Assembly (NCBI GenBank): GCA_946553025.1
Contig: CAMNRM010000001.1
Location: 1 to 64,000, forward strand
Source: an uncultured Clostridium sp.
Lineage (GTDB): Bacteria > Bacillota > Clostridia > Lachnospirales > Lachnospiraceae
Reading direction: 5' to 3'
Length of the DNA stretch: 64,000 nt
The position numbers and the translations under genes were made by a program. Under the pieces are notes generated by a model, which saw only the letters and a list, made by a program, of their open reading frames with translations, was not told the DNA's origin and made no database searches. Shown piece after piece: positions 52,982 through 62,529 of this stretch. Within the stretch, counting starts at the first letter, position 1, and each line of letters begins with the position of its first letter.

Positions 52982-52997
52982 AGGAAGTCCCCCGCTT
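52982..52997. repeat. Second copy of the 16-nt motif (reverse orientation)
   Basis: Exact reverse complement of 13496-13511, 7 bp past the AEC stop. It forms the left arm of an imperfect palindrome reaching about 53040 (CAAGGAAGT and AACTTGCTTG at the ends). Confidence 0.45.
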
Positions 52998-53063
52998 CTA
53001 AGCCGCAAAGACGAAAGCGGTGGATTGGGGAACTTGCTTGTGCCAGATAAAGTCCATAAAAAA

Positions 53064-53098
53064 ACAGCCAGGAAGAAGATTTTTCTCTCCCTGACTGT
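53064..53098. terminator. Bidirectional terminator between AEC and garD genes
   Basis: ACAGCCAGG and CCTGACTGT pair with one mismatch. An A run precedes and a T run follows, so it can end both convergent genes. Confidence 0.8.
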
Positions 53099-53138
53099 TT
53101 TTTATTCATGCCTTTTAGACCTGCTTTTTACTCCTCCA

Positions 53139-54656
53139 TCACGTAATCGGTGCCGGATTAAAGATGCACAGATCATTATGTAATTTATATTTCTCGGCAA
53201 AGCTCTGCTTTCTGCCGCTTGCCACGTCGATAATCTCCATAAACAGCTTGGTTCCGATATCGGCAATGGTTGCTTCTCCGGTTGCGACCGGGCCTGCGTT
53301 GATATCGATTAAATCCGGCCACTGTTCTTTCATCTCATTGCGGGAACATACTTTAATGACCGGGGCAATGGCCAGGCCGTAAGGGGTTCCGCGGCCGGTC
53401 ATAAATACCTGAAGTCCGATACCCGAAGCTAACTGGCACGGGCCGCAGACGATATCGCTTGCCGGGGTTGCCGCATAGATTAATCCCTTCTTGCTGGGCT
53501 TTTCTGCCGGGGACAGCACCTCGACGATGGGGGATGTACCGGACTTGGCAATCGAACCCATGGCTTTTTCTACGATATTGGCAAGACCGCCTTTTTTGTT
53601 TCCGGGGGTCGGGTTGGCGCTGCGGTCTACCTTTCCGGCATCTAAGTAGTTATCGTACCATTTCATCTCTGCTGCCAGTTTCTTTCCTACCTCCTCGTTT
53701 ACGCAGCGCTCGCCTAAGAGATAGACGCCGTCACGCACTTCGGTTACCTCGGAAAACATCACGGTGGCCCCGCCTTTAACCAGCATATCCGCAGCGTAGC
53801 CCGCGGACGGGTTTGCCGTAACACCGGAGAATGCGTCGCTGCCGCCGCACTGCATACCGATTAAGAGTTCGGATAAGGGCAAGGTTTCCCGCTTCCTCTC
53901 ATTTAAAATGGCAAGCTTCTTCTCTGCCATCTCCATCAAGGCATTAATCATCTCGTCAAAGCCTTTTTTCTCCTGAAGGATGATCACGTTCTCCGGAGTG
54001 ATGTCGGCTTCCTCACAGAGCATCTCCACGGTAAATTTCTCACAGCCCAGGCCCACAACCATGAGCTGTCCGCCGAAATTCGGGTGCTTGGAAAGGTTTC
54101 GCAGGGCGCGGATCGGCACTTTCGCTTCCGGAGCATTAATCGCCACGCCGCAGCCGTAAGCATGGTTAATCGGTACAATATCGTCAACATTCGGATACTT
54201 GGGCAGAAGTTCTTTTTTCATCTTCTCCACAGCCACATTCAACACACCGGTTACGCACTGTACGGTGGTGCTGATTCCTAAGATATTTCTTGTTCCTGCC
54301 GGGCCTCCCCACGGGTTGACATAGCCCTCCCAGGTCGTCACCGGCGGCTCGGGCAGATCCGTTACCAGGTTCGTGGCAAACTTCATATCGTCTACATCGG
54401 GAGGTGTAGGCAGGTGGAGCATAAACTCGTTAATCCAGTCGCCTTTGCGGATATCCTCAATCGCATAGCCTAAAACCACGCCGTAGCGGATGACCGGCTG
54501 ATCCTTGGGGATATCACAGAGTGCGATTTTGTGTGCCTGAGGAATATCATGACGCGCAATAACCCCGTCCATGATTTCCATTCCCTGCTTAATCTCATGA
54601 ACCGCAATCGCTACATTGTCCTCATCTTTGATTTTTACAAAAATAGGTGTTTTCAA
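53139..54656 (-). CDS. garD: Galactarate dehydratase (GarD)
   Basis: UxaA/GarD-family hydro-lyase of 505 residues with an N-terminal SAF domain (KDEDNVAIAVHEIKQG) and a long catalytic domain. GarD-type signatures include LLPKYPNVDD, YGCGVAINAP, NFGGQLMVVGLGCEK and the end DINAGPVATGEATI. The reaction is loss of water from D-galactarate giving 5-keto-4-deoxy-glucarate; the enzyme uses a metal. Altronate dehydratase is the related alternative but the SAF-plus-C-terminal layout favours GarD. It is divergent from a LysR regulator and close to glucarate dehydratase genes giving the same product. Confidence 0.88.
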   Translation of the reverse strand: MKTPIFVKIKDEDNVAIAVHEIKQGMEIMDGVIARHDIPQAHKIALCDIPKDQPVIRYGVVLGYAIEDIRKGDWINEFMLHLPTPPDVDDMKFATNLVTDLPEPPVTTWEGYVNPWGGPAGTRNILGISTTVQCVTGVLNVAVEKMKKELLPKYPNVDDIVPINHAYGCGVAINAPEAKVPIRALRNLSKHPNFGGQLMVVGLGCEKFTVEMLCEEADITPENVIILQEKKGFDEMINALMEMAEKKLAILNERKRETLPLSELLIGMQCGGSDAFSGVTANPSAGYAADMLVKGGATVMFSEVTEVRDGVYLLGERCVNEEVGKKLAAEMKWYDNYLDAGKVDRSANPTPGNKKGGLANIVEKAMGSIAKSGTSPIVEVLSPAEKPSKKGLIYAATPASDIVCGPCQLASGIGLQVFMTGRGTPYGLAIAPVIKVCSRNEMKEQWPDLIDINAGPVATGEATIADIGTKLFMEIIDVASGRKQSFAEKYKLHNDLCIFNPAPIT

Positions 54657-54688
54657 TGCTGTTTCCTCCTTGTTTTTTTGTTGTCTTT

Positions 54689-54782
54689 ATTATACCTCAT
54701 TTTTATATATAAGTAAAATTAATAGTACTTCGATTTTTCTTAATTTTTTTAAGAGTAGTAAAGCCTTTCCTTTTGTTATAAT
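54689..54782. promoter_or_regulatory. Divergent -10 boxes of garD and LysR gene
   Basis: TATAAT on the minus strand at 54689-54694 faces garD and TATAAT on the plus strand at 54777-54782 faces the LysR gene. Neither has a clear -35 box, as expected for LysR-dependent control. Confidence 0.45.
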
Positions 54783-54884
54783 GAGATTGGGGCCAAATGC
54801 TCTTTTTTGTCCCCGCAGGGTAAAACCACAGCAGCAAACCAGCCGTCTGCGCATCTCTGCGCACAGCGATAAAGGAGAATTCTC

Positions 54885-55787
54885 TTGGATACCAAATATT
54901 TAACCTATATCTTAACCATTGCCAAACGTCAGAATATGACCAAAGCTGCCGAAGATCTCTTCGTTTCCCAATCCTCCCTCAGTCAGTACTTATCCAAGCT
55001 GGAAAATGAACTGGGAACAGCCCTGTTTTACCGCAGTAAAGGCAGCTTAACCCTCACTCCCGCAGGTGAACTCTATGTCGCCGCCGCAGAGGAAGTGGTT
55101 CATATCAAAGACAACCTCTACCGCAGCATCCAAAACATCGACAACCGGGGGCATATCACGATTGGGGTAACTTCACAGTTCGGCTTAAAGATGCTTACGG
55201 AACTGATTCCCCCGTTTAAAGCCCTCTATCCGGACGTTACGATTGAAATCTCGGAAACCAACGTTCCTGCCCTGACCCGGCTGATCTTAGAAGAAAATAT
55301 CGACTGCGGAATTATGGCGCTGAACACGGTTCTTCCCTTCGAGCAGCAGCAGGTGGATATTCTCCGGGAAGAGGAGGTCTTTCTTGCCGTCCCCAAAACC
55401 CACCCCTACTGCCGGATAAATTCGGATCAGCCCATAACCATTCAGGATCTGGCCGAATATTTCAGCGAGGACAATATGCTCCTCTCCAAAAAAGGGTCCA
55501 CCCTGCGCAGCCTAACCGATCAGCTCTTTGAACGCGCACAGATTATGCTCAGTACGGTGTGTGAAACCAACAGCATTATCGCCACCCGAAGCATGGTTTC
55601 CATGGGCATAGGCATCACCCTGATTGGGGAATCCTGCGCAAAAAAGGAGGAAAATATTTCCTATTATCCATTAACACCGCGGCTCACCCGCTTAAATGCT
55701 TTTGTCCGGCGGAAAAACTGGAGGATGAACAATCCGGAAAAGCATCTGCGTCAATGCATCTTAAACTATTTTCCAGGCAGGTTATAA
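54885..55787 (+). CDS. LysR-family regulator of aldarate genes
   Basis: Regulator of 300 residues: N-terminal winged helix-turn-helix (MTKAAEDLFVSQSSLSQYLSKLE), linker helix, and a type 2 periplasmic-like effector domain from about residue 90. The start is a TTG with AAAGGAGAA 7 nt upstream. It is divergent from garD, the classic arrangement for control of the neighbour, with galactarate, glucarate or a breakdown product as likely inducer. It shares its layout with the second LysR at 62530. Confidence 0.92.
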   Translation: MDTKYLTYILTIAKRQNMTKAAEDLFVSQSSLSQYLSKLENELGTALFYRSKGSLTLTPAGELYVAAAEEVVHIKDNLYRSIQNIDNRGHITIGVTSQFGLKMLTELIPPFKALYPDVTIEISETNVPALTRLILEENIDCGIMALNTVLPFEQQQVDILREEEVFLAVPKTHPYCRINSDQPITIQDLAEYFSEDNMLLSKKGSTLRSLTDQLFERAQIMLSTVCETNSIIATRSMVSMGIGITLIGESCAKKEENISYYPLTPRLTRLNAFVRRKNWRMNNPEKHLRQCILNYFPGRL

Positions 55788-55806
55788 TAGCATTGTACAG
55801 AAAAAA

Positions 55807-55835
55807 ACGGCAGCCACATCACCTGTGACTGCCGT
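55807..55835. terminator. Bidirectional terminator between LysR and TctC genes
   Basis: ACGGCAG and CTGCCGT, with an inner CACA/TGTG stem, an A run before and TTTT after. It serves both convergent genes. Confidence 0.88.
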
Positions 55836-55898
55836 TTTACGGATTCACTTAGAAATCACATCCTCTATCCTGTCCGAATATCCGGGATAAATGATGAA

Positions 55899-56960
55899 TT
55901 ACTGCGCCAGTTCGTCAGCAATAGCCTTGATAGTATTGAAGATTTCCTCATCATGTGCTGCAGAATCTGCTGCATTTAAGTAGTAAGGCATCATATCTAC
56001 GTTAGCAACTGCTTCCTGTGCTGCCGGATCAGCCAGAATCTGCTGAACCAGGTTCTCGTAGTAAGCAATAACGTCGTCAGAGGTGTCCTTCGGGAAATAG
56101 AAGGAGAAATCGCAGTCCGGATATACCAGATCAACGCCCTGCTCTTTTAAGGTTGGGATATCTGCAATCAGTTCATATCTTTCCTCGGTCGGAGCGCCTA
56201 AGCAAGCAAACTGTCCGGCGGTCAGATAATCTTTACAGTTGATGTATGCACCTGGCATTAAGTCAACCTGTCCGGATAACATAGCAGCAATCTTATCGGA
56301 GTTGGAACCAACGTCTACCAGATCCAGTTCAATTCCGGCGGCCTTCTCAAATGCCAGAATCTCATAATAAGTATAAGCGCCAACTTCTGTACAAGCCTTT
56401 AACTGTCCGGGAGCTGCTTTTGCTGCTTCGATAAATGCATTCAAATCTGCATACTTGTCCGGATTTACATATAACTGCTGTGCCGGGTCCTTGGCAAAGG
56501 TCGGGCCTAACTTAAATGCGCTGTAGTTATAATCGGTAACGCCGGCGATATTCGCTACGTTTACCAGGTTGTGGCCGTACAGGAAGGTATGTCCGTCAGC
56601 GGCTGCACCAAGTACCTGGTTTGCTGCTACAGAACCTGCTGCACCGTTGGCATTAACAACGATAAAGTCATTGCCGGTGATTTCCTTGGCATACTGAGCA
56701 AATACACGTGCGGAAAGGTCAGTGTTTCCGCCTGCACCTGCCGGTACAACGATGGAAACGGTGGTGGATGGTGCCCAGGAAGTTGCTGTGGTTTCTACCG
56801 GTGCTGCTTCGCCGCCACCATTATCTGCTGCGCCGCCGTCAGCCGTTGCTGCCGTCGTGGGAGCTGCCGTTGTAGCTGCAGTTTCTGATCCGCCGCCGCA
56901 TCCTGCAAGGCCAAAAACCATTGCACCTGCTAAAACAGTTGCCAAAATTCTTTTTTTCAT
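55899..56960 (-). CDS. tctC: Tripartite tricarboxylate-type transporter binding lipoprotein (TctC)
   Basis: Bug/TctC-family binding protein of 353 residues. The leader ends in LAGC (Cys21), so it is membrane-anchored, followed by a Thr/Ala/Gly linker. The fold motifs VPAGAGGNTDLSARVF and NANGAAGSVAANQV bind the carboxylate. ATG at 56960 has AGGAGAG upstream; the longer frame has no leader. Tripartite transporters are common in Proteobacteria and rarer in Firmicutes. Placed with TctA, TctB and glucarate dehydratases, glucarate or galactarate is the likely cargo. Confidence 0.9.
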   Translation of the reverse strand: MKKRILATVLAGAMVFGLAGCGGGSETAATTAAPTTAATADGGAADNGGGEAAPVETTATSWAPSTTVSIVVPAGAGGNTDLSARVFAQYAKEITGNDFIVVNANGAAGSVAANQVLGAAADGHTFLYGHNLVNVANIAGVTDYNYSAFKLGPTFAKDPAQQLYVNPDKYADLNAFIEAAKAAPGQLKACTEVGAYTYYEILAFEKAAGIELDLVDVGSNSDKIAAMLSGQVDLMPGAYINCKDYLTAGQFACLGAPTEERYELIADIPTLKEQGVDLVYPDCDFSFYFPKDTSDDVIAYYENLVQQILADPAAQEAVANVDMMPYYLNAADSAAHDEEIFNTIKAIADELAQ

Positions 56961-57208
56961 AGTCTTTCTCTCCTTTTCTCGGGCGTCTGCCGCCCTTTTT
57001 CCCCTTATATTTCGCTGTCCGAAAGCATGTCCAAATCCTCTTTCACGCTTTCTGACCGCTGATAACCCCTTATCTTGGCAAACCGCCTGCTTCTTTTGCA
57101 ACTGCATCCGCACCCGGCAGAAACAGACGGTTTTTGAAACAAAGGGATTATTTCATTATACATGTAACTTTTTTTTAATGCAATATCTTTCTTTTCTGGC
57201 GGTCTTTC

Positions 57209-58714
57209 CTAAGCCGCCTTTTTCTTTGCCAGGTAAGCCTTGTATTCCTTATAGACAGACCATACCAGAACGCCTACAGCCACGAAGAAGAATACGTCGA
57301 AAATCGGCCGTGCAAAGAATGCACCAAAGGACTTATACTGCATGATACCGCGGCGCAGATAGGTTTCCAACATCTCTCCGATTAAGAAGCAGAGAACGAA
57401 CGGCGTGGTCGGCAGGCTGAACTTGTGGTATAAGTAACCTACGATACCGAAGATTAAGATGGACTGTACGTCAAAGATACGGTTGTTGGTTGCAAATGCA
57501 CCTACACAGCACAGTACCAGAATCAGAGGAAGCAGGATGTGTTTGGGCACCTTTAATACCTGAACGAAGCCCTTAATACAGGTCCACTCAACCACTAACA
57601 TAATTAACGCACAGACAATACATGCGGCAAAAATTCCGTAAACAACGTCGGCATTCTTAACGAACAGCAGCGGGCCTGCGGAAAGACCGTGAATCAGGAA
57701 GCCGCCCAGCATCATCGCCGTAACGCCGTCGCCCGGGATACCAAGAACCAGAAGAGGAATCATCGCACCGCCGATGGTTGCATTGTTCGCCGACTCGGTT
57801 GCCACAATACCGTCCGGGCAGCCCTTGCCGAACTCATCTCTCTTCTTGGACATGTTCTTTGCGGTAACATAGGCCAGCATACCGGAGGTTGAACCGCCGA
57901 TACCCGGAAGGATACCGATACCAGTACCGATAATGGAGGAGCGAAGGAAGTTCGGCAGATGGTAGACAAATTCCTTCATGCTGAAGCCAAAGCCCTTAAC
58001 CTTCTTTACCTCGATGGTTTCAAGCTTGCCGCTTCCCATACTCTCTGCGGTACACAGAATATCGGAAATCGCAAAAATACCAATCAGCGTGGGCAGGGTA
58101 TCAAAACCAGCCATCAAGTTGCTTGCCCCAAAGGTGAAACGGGGGGTTCCGTCGATAGGTGCCATACCAATCATGGTAAACATCAGACCGAACATACCGG
58201 CCAGAAGACCCTTAATCATGTTTCCGGAAGCCAGGATAGCTACCATCGTCAGAGCGAAGAAGCAGATACCAAAGTTTTCTGCCGGGGTAAATTTCAGTGC
58301 GATATCCGCCAGCGACGGAGCACAGAAGGTCAACACGATAAAGGAAAAAATCGAACCCATGGCAGAGAATACGATACCCAGGCCAAGAGCCTTCATCGCT
58401 TCACCGTTTTTCGCCATCGGATGGCCGTCGAATGTGGTTGCAATCGAAGAAGCCGTACCGGGCATGTTTAAGAGGATAGCCGAAATCAAACCGCCGGAGA
58501 TACCGCCGATATATACGGCAACCAGCGTATTCATACCCATTGAAGGCGTCATGGAGAACGTCAGCGGCAGAAACAGCGCTACAGCCATCGATGCGGAAAG
58601 TCCCGGGATGGAACCAAAGATAATACCTACAGCCACACCCGCTATCATCAGCAGAAGGGAGGCCGGTTGACACACACTAACAAATGCATTTCCTAATAAT
58701 CCTAATGCCTGCAT
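57209..58714 (-). CDS. tctA: Tripartite transporter large membrane subunit (TctA)
   Basis: Membrane protein of 501 residues with about 11-12 membrane segments. TctA signatures include GIIFGSIPGLSASMAVALFLP near the N-terminus and GIGIGILPGIGGSTSGMLAY in the middle, the two inverted Gly-rich repeats. It forms the transport channel with TctB and receives substrate from TctC. The start has AAGGAGG upstream, 11 bp after tctB. Confidence 0.94.
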   Translation of the reverse strand: MQALGLLGNAFVSVCQPASLLLMIAGVAVGIIFGSIPGLSASMAVALFLPLTFSMTPSMGMNTLVAVYIGGISGGLISAILLNMPGTASSIATTFDGHPMAKNGEAMKALGLGIVFSAMGSIFSFIVLTFCAPSLADIALKFTPAENFGICFFALTMVAILASGNMIKGLLAGMFGLMFTMIGMAPIDGTPRFTFGASNLMAGFDTLPTLIGIFAISDILCTAESMGSGKLETIEVKKVKGFGFSMKEFVYHLPNFLRSSIIGTGIGILPGIGGSTSGMLAYVTAKNMSKKRDEFGKGCPDGIVATESANNATIGGAMIPLLVLGIPGDGVTAMMLGGFLIHGLSAGPLLFVKNADVVYGIFAACIVCALIMLVVEWTCIKGFVQVLKVPKHILLPLILVLCCVGAFATNNRIFDVQSILIFGIVGYLYHKFSLPTTPFVLCFLIGEMLETYLRRGIMQYKSFGAFFARPIFDVFFFVAVGVLVWSVYKEYKAYLAKKKAA

Positions 58715-58725
58715 AATCTCCCTCC

Positions 58726-59223
58726 TTATAAGTTAATCGTAAAGATACCTGCCGGAAGCACAATCTTAAATCCGTAACGGAATAAGAAGAATACGGCCAT
58801 GGTAAAAATCACATCAATAATCAGCAGCACAATAATATCTTTTTTGCCGCGCTTGTCTTCCGGAGAAAGAACCAGCATCTGCAAAGGAAGGAATACCAGG
58901 GTAGATACGATAAAACCTACCGGCTGGAGAACAAACACATACACCAGCACCAGGATTACGCTTAAAAGCACCCGCTTATAATCACAGTCCGGAAGCTTTG
59001 CCGGGTCAATCTCTGCTGCGTGCATCTTAAAATTCTTAACGCTTAAAAAGGTCAGAGCAGCTGCAAGGACAAAGGTAAGTCCGCCGATAACCATAGGCAT
59101 GAAATCCGGTCCGATTTCCATAACCTTGGACTTGGGCAGCATCTGGGCCATGACCATTAATATTGCAGACAATGCCATAAAGAATATGCCTACAATAATG
59201 TCCCCATATTTTTTAAAGAACAT
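58726..59223 (-). CDS. tctB: Tripartite transporter small membrane subunit (TctB)
   Basis: Membrane protein of 165 residues with four predicted segments, matching the small TctB subunit in length and position. Order on the minus strand is tctB, tctA, tctC. A dispersed palindrome lies in the spacer before it. Confidence 0.88.
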   Translation of the reverse strand: MFFKKYGDIIVGIFFMALSAILMVMAQMLPKSKVMEIGPDFMPMVIGGLTFVLAAALTFLSVKNFKMHAAEIDPAKLPDCDYKRVLLSVILVLVYVFVLQPVGFIVSTLVFLPLQMLVLSPEDKRGKKDIIVLLIIDVIFTMAVFFLFRYGFKIVLPAGIFTINL

Positions 59224-59295
59224 TTTCTATTCCCCTTTTCCACTTTTTTTGACGCAGCTTCAGCAAAGAGAAACCGCCGAAGCCGCTCTAAACTC

Positions 59296-59321
59296 GTTAC
59301 TGTTCACAGATTCACAGCAAC
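59296..59321. repeat. Dispersed palindrome, copy E
   Basis: GTTACTGT and ACAGCAAC arms around TCACAGATTC, in the spacer between the second glucarate dehydratase and tctB. Confidence 0.7.
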
Positions 59322-59360
59322 CTAAACTCTTCCTAAACCTTTTCCGCTTTCTGCGGCACA

Positions 59361-60707
59361 TCAGCGCACCAGTGCCGGTTTGTTGCAGTCATATTTCCAG
59401 TTTGGAATCAGATACTGCATGGCTTTTGCATCGTCGCGGTCATGGTCTGCAAGCTGGTTGTACAGCTTATTTGCCTCCATCACCTTATCCATATCCAGTG
59501 TCACACCCATACCCGGCTTATCCGGAACCTGAAGATATCCGTCCACAATCTGCGGCGTATCCTTTAACAGGTTCTGTCCGTCCTGCCAGATCCAGTGCGT
59601 ATCCAGCGCCGTGGGATTACCCGGTGCTGCCGCTGCCACATGGGCAAATGCAGTCAGTGTAATATCAAAATGATTGTTGGAATGGCTTCCCCAGGTCAGA
59701 CCCCAGTCATTTAATATCTGTGCCATCCTTACGCTCCCGCCAAAGCCCCAGAAATGCGGGTCAGCCAAAACGATATCCACGGACTTTAATGCCGCTGCAT
59801 GGTAGAACTGCCGCCAGTCGGTGGCAATCATATTCGTGGCTACCGGAAGCTTTACGGCGTTCTTAAACTCAGCCATCACCTCACGGCTGGAATAGCCTGC
59901 CTCCGGCCCGCACGGGTCTTCAATATAGGTCAGGATTCCCTCCATCGGCCTGCAGATATCGATAGCCTCCTGCAAGCTCCATGCGCCGTTCGGGTCAATG
60001 TTAATCCGTCCGTTTGGAAATGCCTTCTTTAAGGCTTTTACCGCTTCCATCTCTTCAGAGCCTTTCAGTACGCCGCCTTTCAGCTTAAAGTTCTTAAAGC
60101 CGTACTTTTCATGAAGCACCTGCGCCTGTTCCACGATCCTTGCCGGAGTCAGCATCTCCTGTCTTCTCAGCTTAAACCATGGATCTGCGCTGTCACTCTC
60201 GTCAATGTAGGGAAGATCCGGTTTCGCCTTTTCCTTATCGCTGACATAGAACAGATACCCCAGGGTTTCCACCTGATCCCTCTGCTTTCCGTCGCCTAAA
60301 AGCTCACACATCGGCAGATCCAGATACTGTCCTAAAAGGTCTAAAAGCGCACACTCAATCGCCCATTCCGCCTTAACCACGAACTTTAACTTGCTGATAT
60401 CCAAGGTCTGGATGCCCTCGCCGTCATCTTCGGCTGCCCGCTTGCTTCCCTTATGTATGCTGTCTAAGATCGCCCGGTACTTTCCTATCGGCTGTCCCAC
60501 AACCAGGGGAATACAGCTTTTGAGTGCGTCACAGGTGTAATCTCCGCCGTGAATCTCTCCAACGCCTGTATTCCCTGCGCTGTCTTTTAAAATTACCAGG
60601 TTTCTTGTAAACCACGGCGCATGTGCCCCGCTGAGTGTCATCAGCATACTGTCGTATCCTGCAACCGGAATAACCTGCATCTCCGTTACCAATGGTGTAC
60701 CCTTCAT
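59361..60707 (-). CDS. Glucarate dehydratase paralogue (GudX-like)
   Basis: Enolase-superfamily protein of 448 residues in the glucarate dehydratase family. The KxK of FKLKGG, the metal-ligand region INIDPNGAW and EDPCG, and the catalytic HSNNHFDI are all present. ATG at 60707 has better spacing to AGGAGG than the ATG at 60713. It is about half identical by eye to the next gene, the second copy. In E. coli a similar pair exists (GudD and GudX). This copy has a divergent N-terminal half around the lid loop, so its substrate may differ (for example idarate or galactarate). Confidence 0.85.
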   Translation of the reverse strand: MKGTPLVTEMQVIPVAGYDSMLMTLSGAHAPWFTRNLVILKDSAGNTGVGEIHGGDYTCDALKSCIPLVVGQPIGKYRAILDSIHKGSKRAAEDDGEGIQTLDISKLKFVVKAEWAIECALLDLLGQYLDLPMCELLGDGKQRDQVETLGYLFYVSDKEKAKPDLPYIDESDSADPWFKLRRQEMLTPARIVEQAQVLHEKYGFKNFKLKGGVLKGSEEMEAVKALKKAFPNGRINIDPNGAWSLQEAIDICRPMEGILTYIEDPCGPEAGYSSREVMAEFKNAVKLPVATNMIATDWRQFYHAAALKSVDIVLADPHFWGFGGSVRMAQILNDWGLTWGSHSNNHFDITLTAFAHVAAAAPGNPTALDTHWIWQDGQNLLKDTPQIVDGYLQVPDKPGMGVTLDMDKVMEANKLYNQLADHDRDDAKAMQYLIPNWKYDCNKPALVR

Positions 60708-60872
60708 TCTCATCGTCCTCCTTAAATTAAAGGCTGAACATAATCACCAAACATTCCCAAAACTTTGCCGAAACGATAGGCAGATTTTTTGATTTTTTAT
60801 GTTCATTCCCTTTTCTTATGGTAAATGATAACAGAAAACGCGGAAAAAATCCAATTCTAAATCATAATTTTA

Positions 60873-60892
60873 CCGATAAGGAAAACTAATGG
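60873..60892. promoter_or_regulatory. Possible LysR operator, copy 1
   Basis: CCGATAAGGAAAACTAATGG upstream of the GudX-like gene resembles a 21-nt sequence at 62432-62452 upstream of gudD and the LysR gene. They share CCGATAA and ACTAtTGG/ACTAATGG at nearly equal spacing. Confidence 0.35.
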
Positions 60893-60908
60893 GTTATGTC
60901 TGTATTAT

Positions 60909-62237
60909 TTACCGTACCAGGCAGGGTTTCTTCGGATTAAACTTCCATCCCGGAATCAGGTACTGCATTCCAATGGAATCATCTCTTCCGCCCAGGCAGT
61001 TATCCAGGTAAACCTGATTTGCCTTCCGAATCTGATCCATGTCTACTTCAATGCCAAGACCCGGCTTCTTTGGAACAGCAACACATCCGTCCACAATCTG
61101 CAGCGGCTCCTTGGTCAGTCTTTCCAGACCTTCCTGCCAGATCCAGTGCGTATCCAGTGCATTATACTCGCCCGGAACGGCTGCGCCGACCTGCGTAAAC
61201 ATCGCTAAGGAAATATCAAAATGGTTGTTGGAATGGCTTCCCCAGGTATAGCCAAAGTCATGGCACATCTGGCCGACTCTTACGGAACCAGCCATCGTCC
61301 AGAAATGCGGATCGGCAAGAATAATATCCACCGCCTGGCTCTCTAAGGAATGGCTTACCTCTCTCCAGTCCGTAGCAATCATATTCGTCGCGGTCGGGAA
61401 TCCTGTGCGGCGGCGGAACTCACTCATAATCTCTCTTCCGGAGTAAACGCCCTCAGCTCCGCAGGGGTCTTCACAGTAGGTTAAGATTCCCTTCATTCCC
61501 TTTACGTACTCAACCGCTTCCTCCAGCAGCCATCCGCCGTTCGGATCAAGGTCGATCCTTGCCTCAGGGAATTCCTTCTTCATCGCACGGATAACATCCA
61601 TCTCCTCATTCCCGGGAAGCACGCCGCCCTTTAACTTGAAATCCTGGAAGCCGTATTTTTCCTTGGTTGCACGGGCAAAAGCTACAATCTTTTCTGCGGT
61701 AAGCGCCTCCTCATGGCGGATTCTGTACCACTCGCAGTCGGAATCCGGCTCGGAGTCATAGGGAAGATCGGTCTTCTTCCGATCGCCGACAAAGAATAAG
61801 TAACCCAGCATCCGTACCTTATCTCTCTGCTGTCCGTCGCCTAACAGCTCGCAGACCGGCACGCCCAGATGCTTTCCTAACAGGTCAAGACATGGCGCTT
61901 CAATAGCGGTAATTACATGTACGCCGGTACGAAGGTCAAAGGTCTGGTTTCCTCTGACATCTTCCTCACCCTTGGAATCCAGGTATTTCTTTACCTTTAA
62001 CAGCGTGCTCTTGTACTCGGCAACCCGGGTTCCCTCAACTAACGGAATGCATTCTTCCAGCGCAGCCGTGATTTTCTTTCCGCCCGGAACCTCGCCTACA
62101 CCCATCTCTCCGTTATCGGCATAGAGCACAACAACGTTCCTGGTAAAATACGGTGCATGGGCACCGCTCAAGTTCAGCTCCATACAGTCCTTTCCTGCTA
62201 CTGGCCATACTTCCATTTTCTGAATTACTGGTGACAT
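60909..62237 (-). CDS. gudD: Glucarate dehydratase
   Basis: Enolase-superfamily dehydratase of 442 residues that converts D-glucarate to 5-keto-4-deoxy-glucarate using Mg. [16 protein letters not shown] (KxK), [16 protein letters not shown] and the catalytic His in HSNNHFDI are in place. AAGGAGG precedes the start. It is divergent from a LysR gene and followed by its paralogue. With garD, both aldarates would funnel to the same keto acid. The aldolase and reductase for the next steps are not in this window. Confidence 0.92.
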   Translation of the reverse strand: MSPVIQKMEVWPVAGKDCMELNLSGAHAPYFTRNVVVLYADNGEMGVGEVPGGKKITAALEECIPLVEGTRVAEYKSTLLKVKKYLDSKGEEDVRGNQTFDLRTGVHVITAIEAPCLDLLGKHLGVPVCELLGDGQQRDKVRMLGYLFFVGDRKKTDLPYDSEPDSDCEWYRIRHEEALTAEKIVAFARATKEKYGFQDFKLKGGVLPGNEEMDVIRAMKKEFPEARIDLDPNGGWLLEEAVEYVKGMKGILTYCEDPCGAEGVYSGREIMSEFRRRTGFPTATNMIATDWREVSHSLESQAVDIILADPHFWTMAGSVRVGQMCHDFGYTWGSHSNNHFDISLAMFTQVGAAVPGEYNALDTHWIWQEGLERLTKEPLQIVDGCVAVPKKPGLGIEVDMDQIRKANQVYLDNCLGGRDDSIGMQYLIPGWKFNPKKPCLVR

Positions 62238-62431
62238 CTCTTTACCTCCTTAGTTTTTTACCCTTTTATATTACAGGGCTAATTTCTATGTTTTAAGTAT
62301 ACTACGAATTTTCTCATAAGTAAAGTTTTAATAACTAATGGCTTCTCTAAGTTTTTCTTATAGAAACTCTTGATTTTCACCAGAAAATAATGTAATATAA
62401 GGTTAATTACCACTATAATTACCATATTTAT

Positions 62432-62452
62432 CCGATAATTGGAAACTATTGG
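62432..62452. promoter_or_regulatory. Possible LysR operator, copy 2
   Basis: A 21-nt sequence (CCGATAATTG, then GAAACTATTGG) in the gudD-LysR divergent spacer. It contains a T-N11-A type dyad and resembles 60873-60892. AACTAATGG also recurs at 62333-62341. Confidence 0.35.
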
Positions 62453-62529
62453 CACAAAAGAAACATTAGCACGGAAACCAGGCGAAAAACAGTTTAAATG
62501 TTTACTGTATTTTCCAGAGGGGAAAAGAA

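Noticed and set aside
56571-57345. Cys- and Ala-rich plus-strand frames opposite tctC.
   Set aside because: They lie antisense to the low-complexity linker of the lipoprotein and lack start signals.
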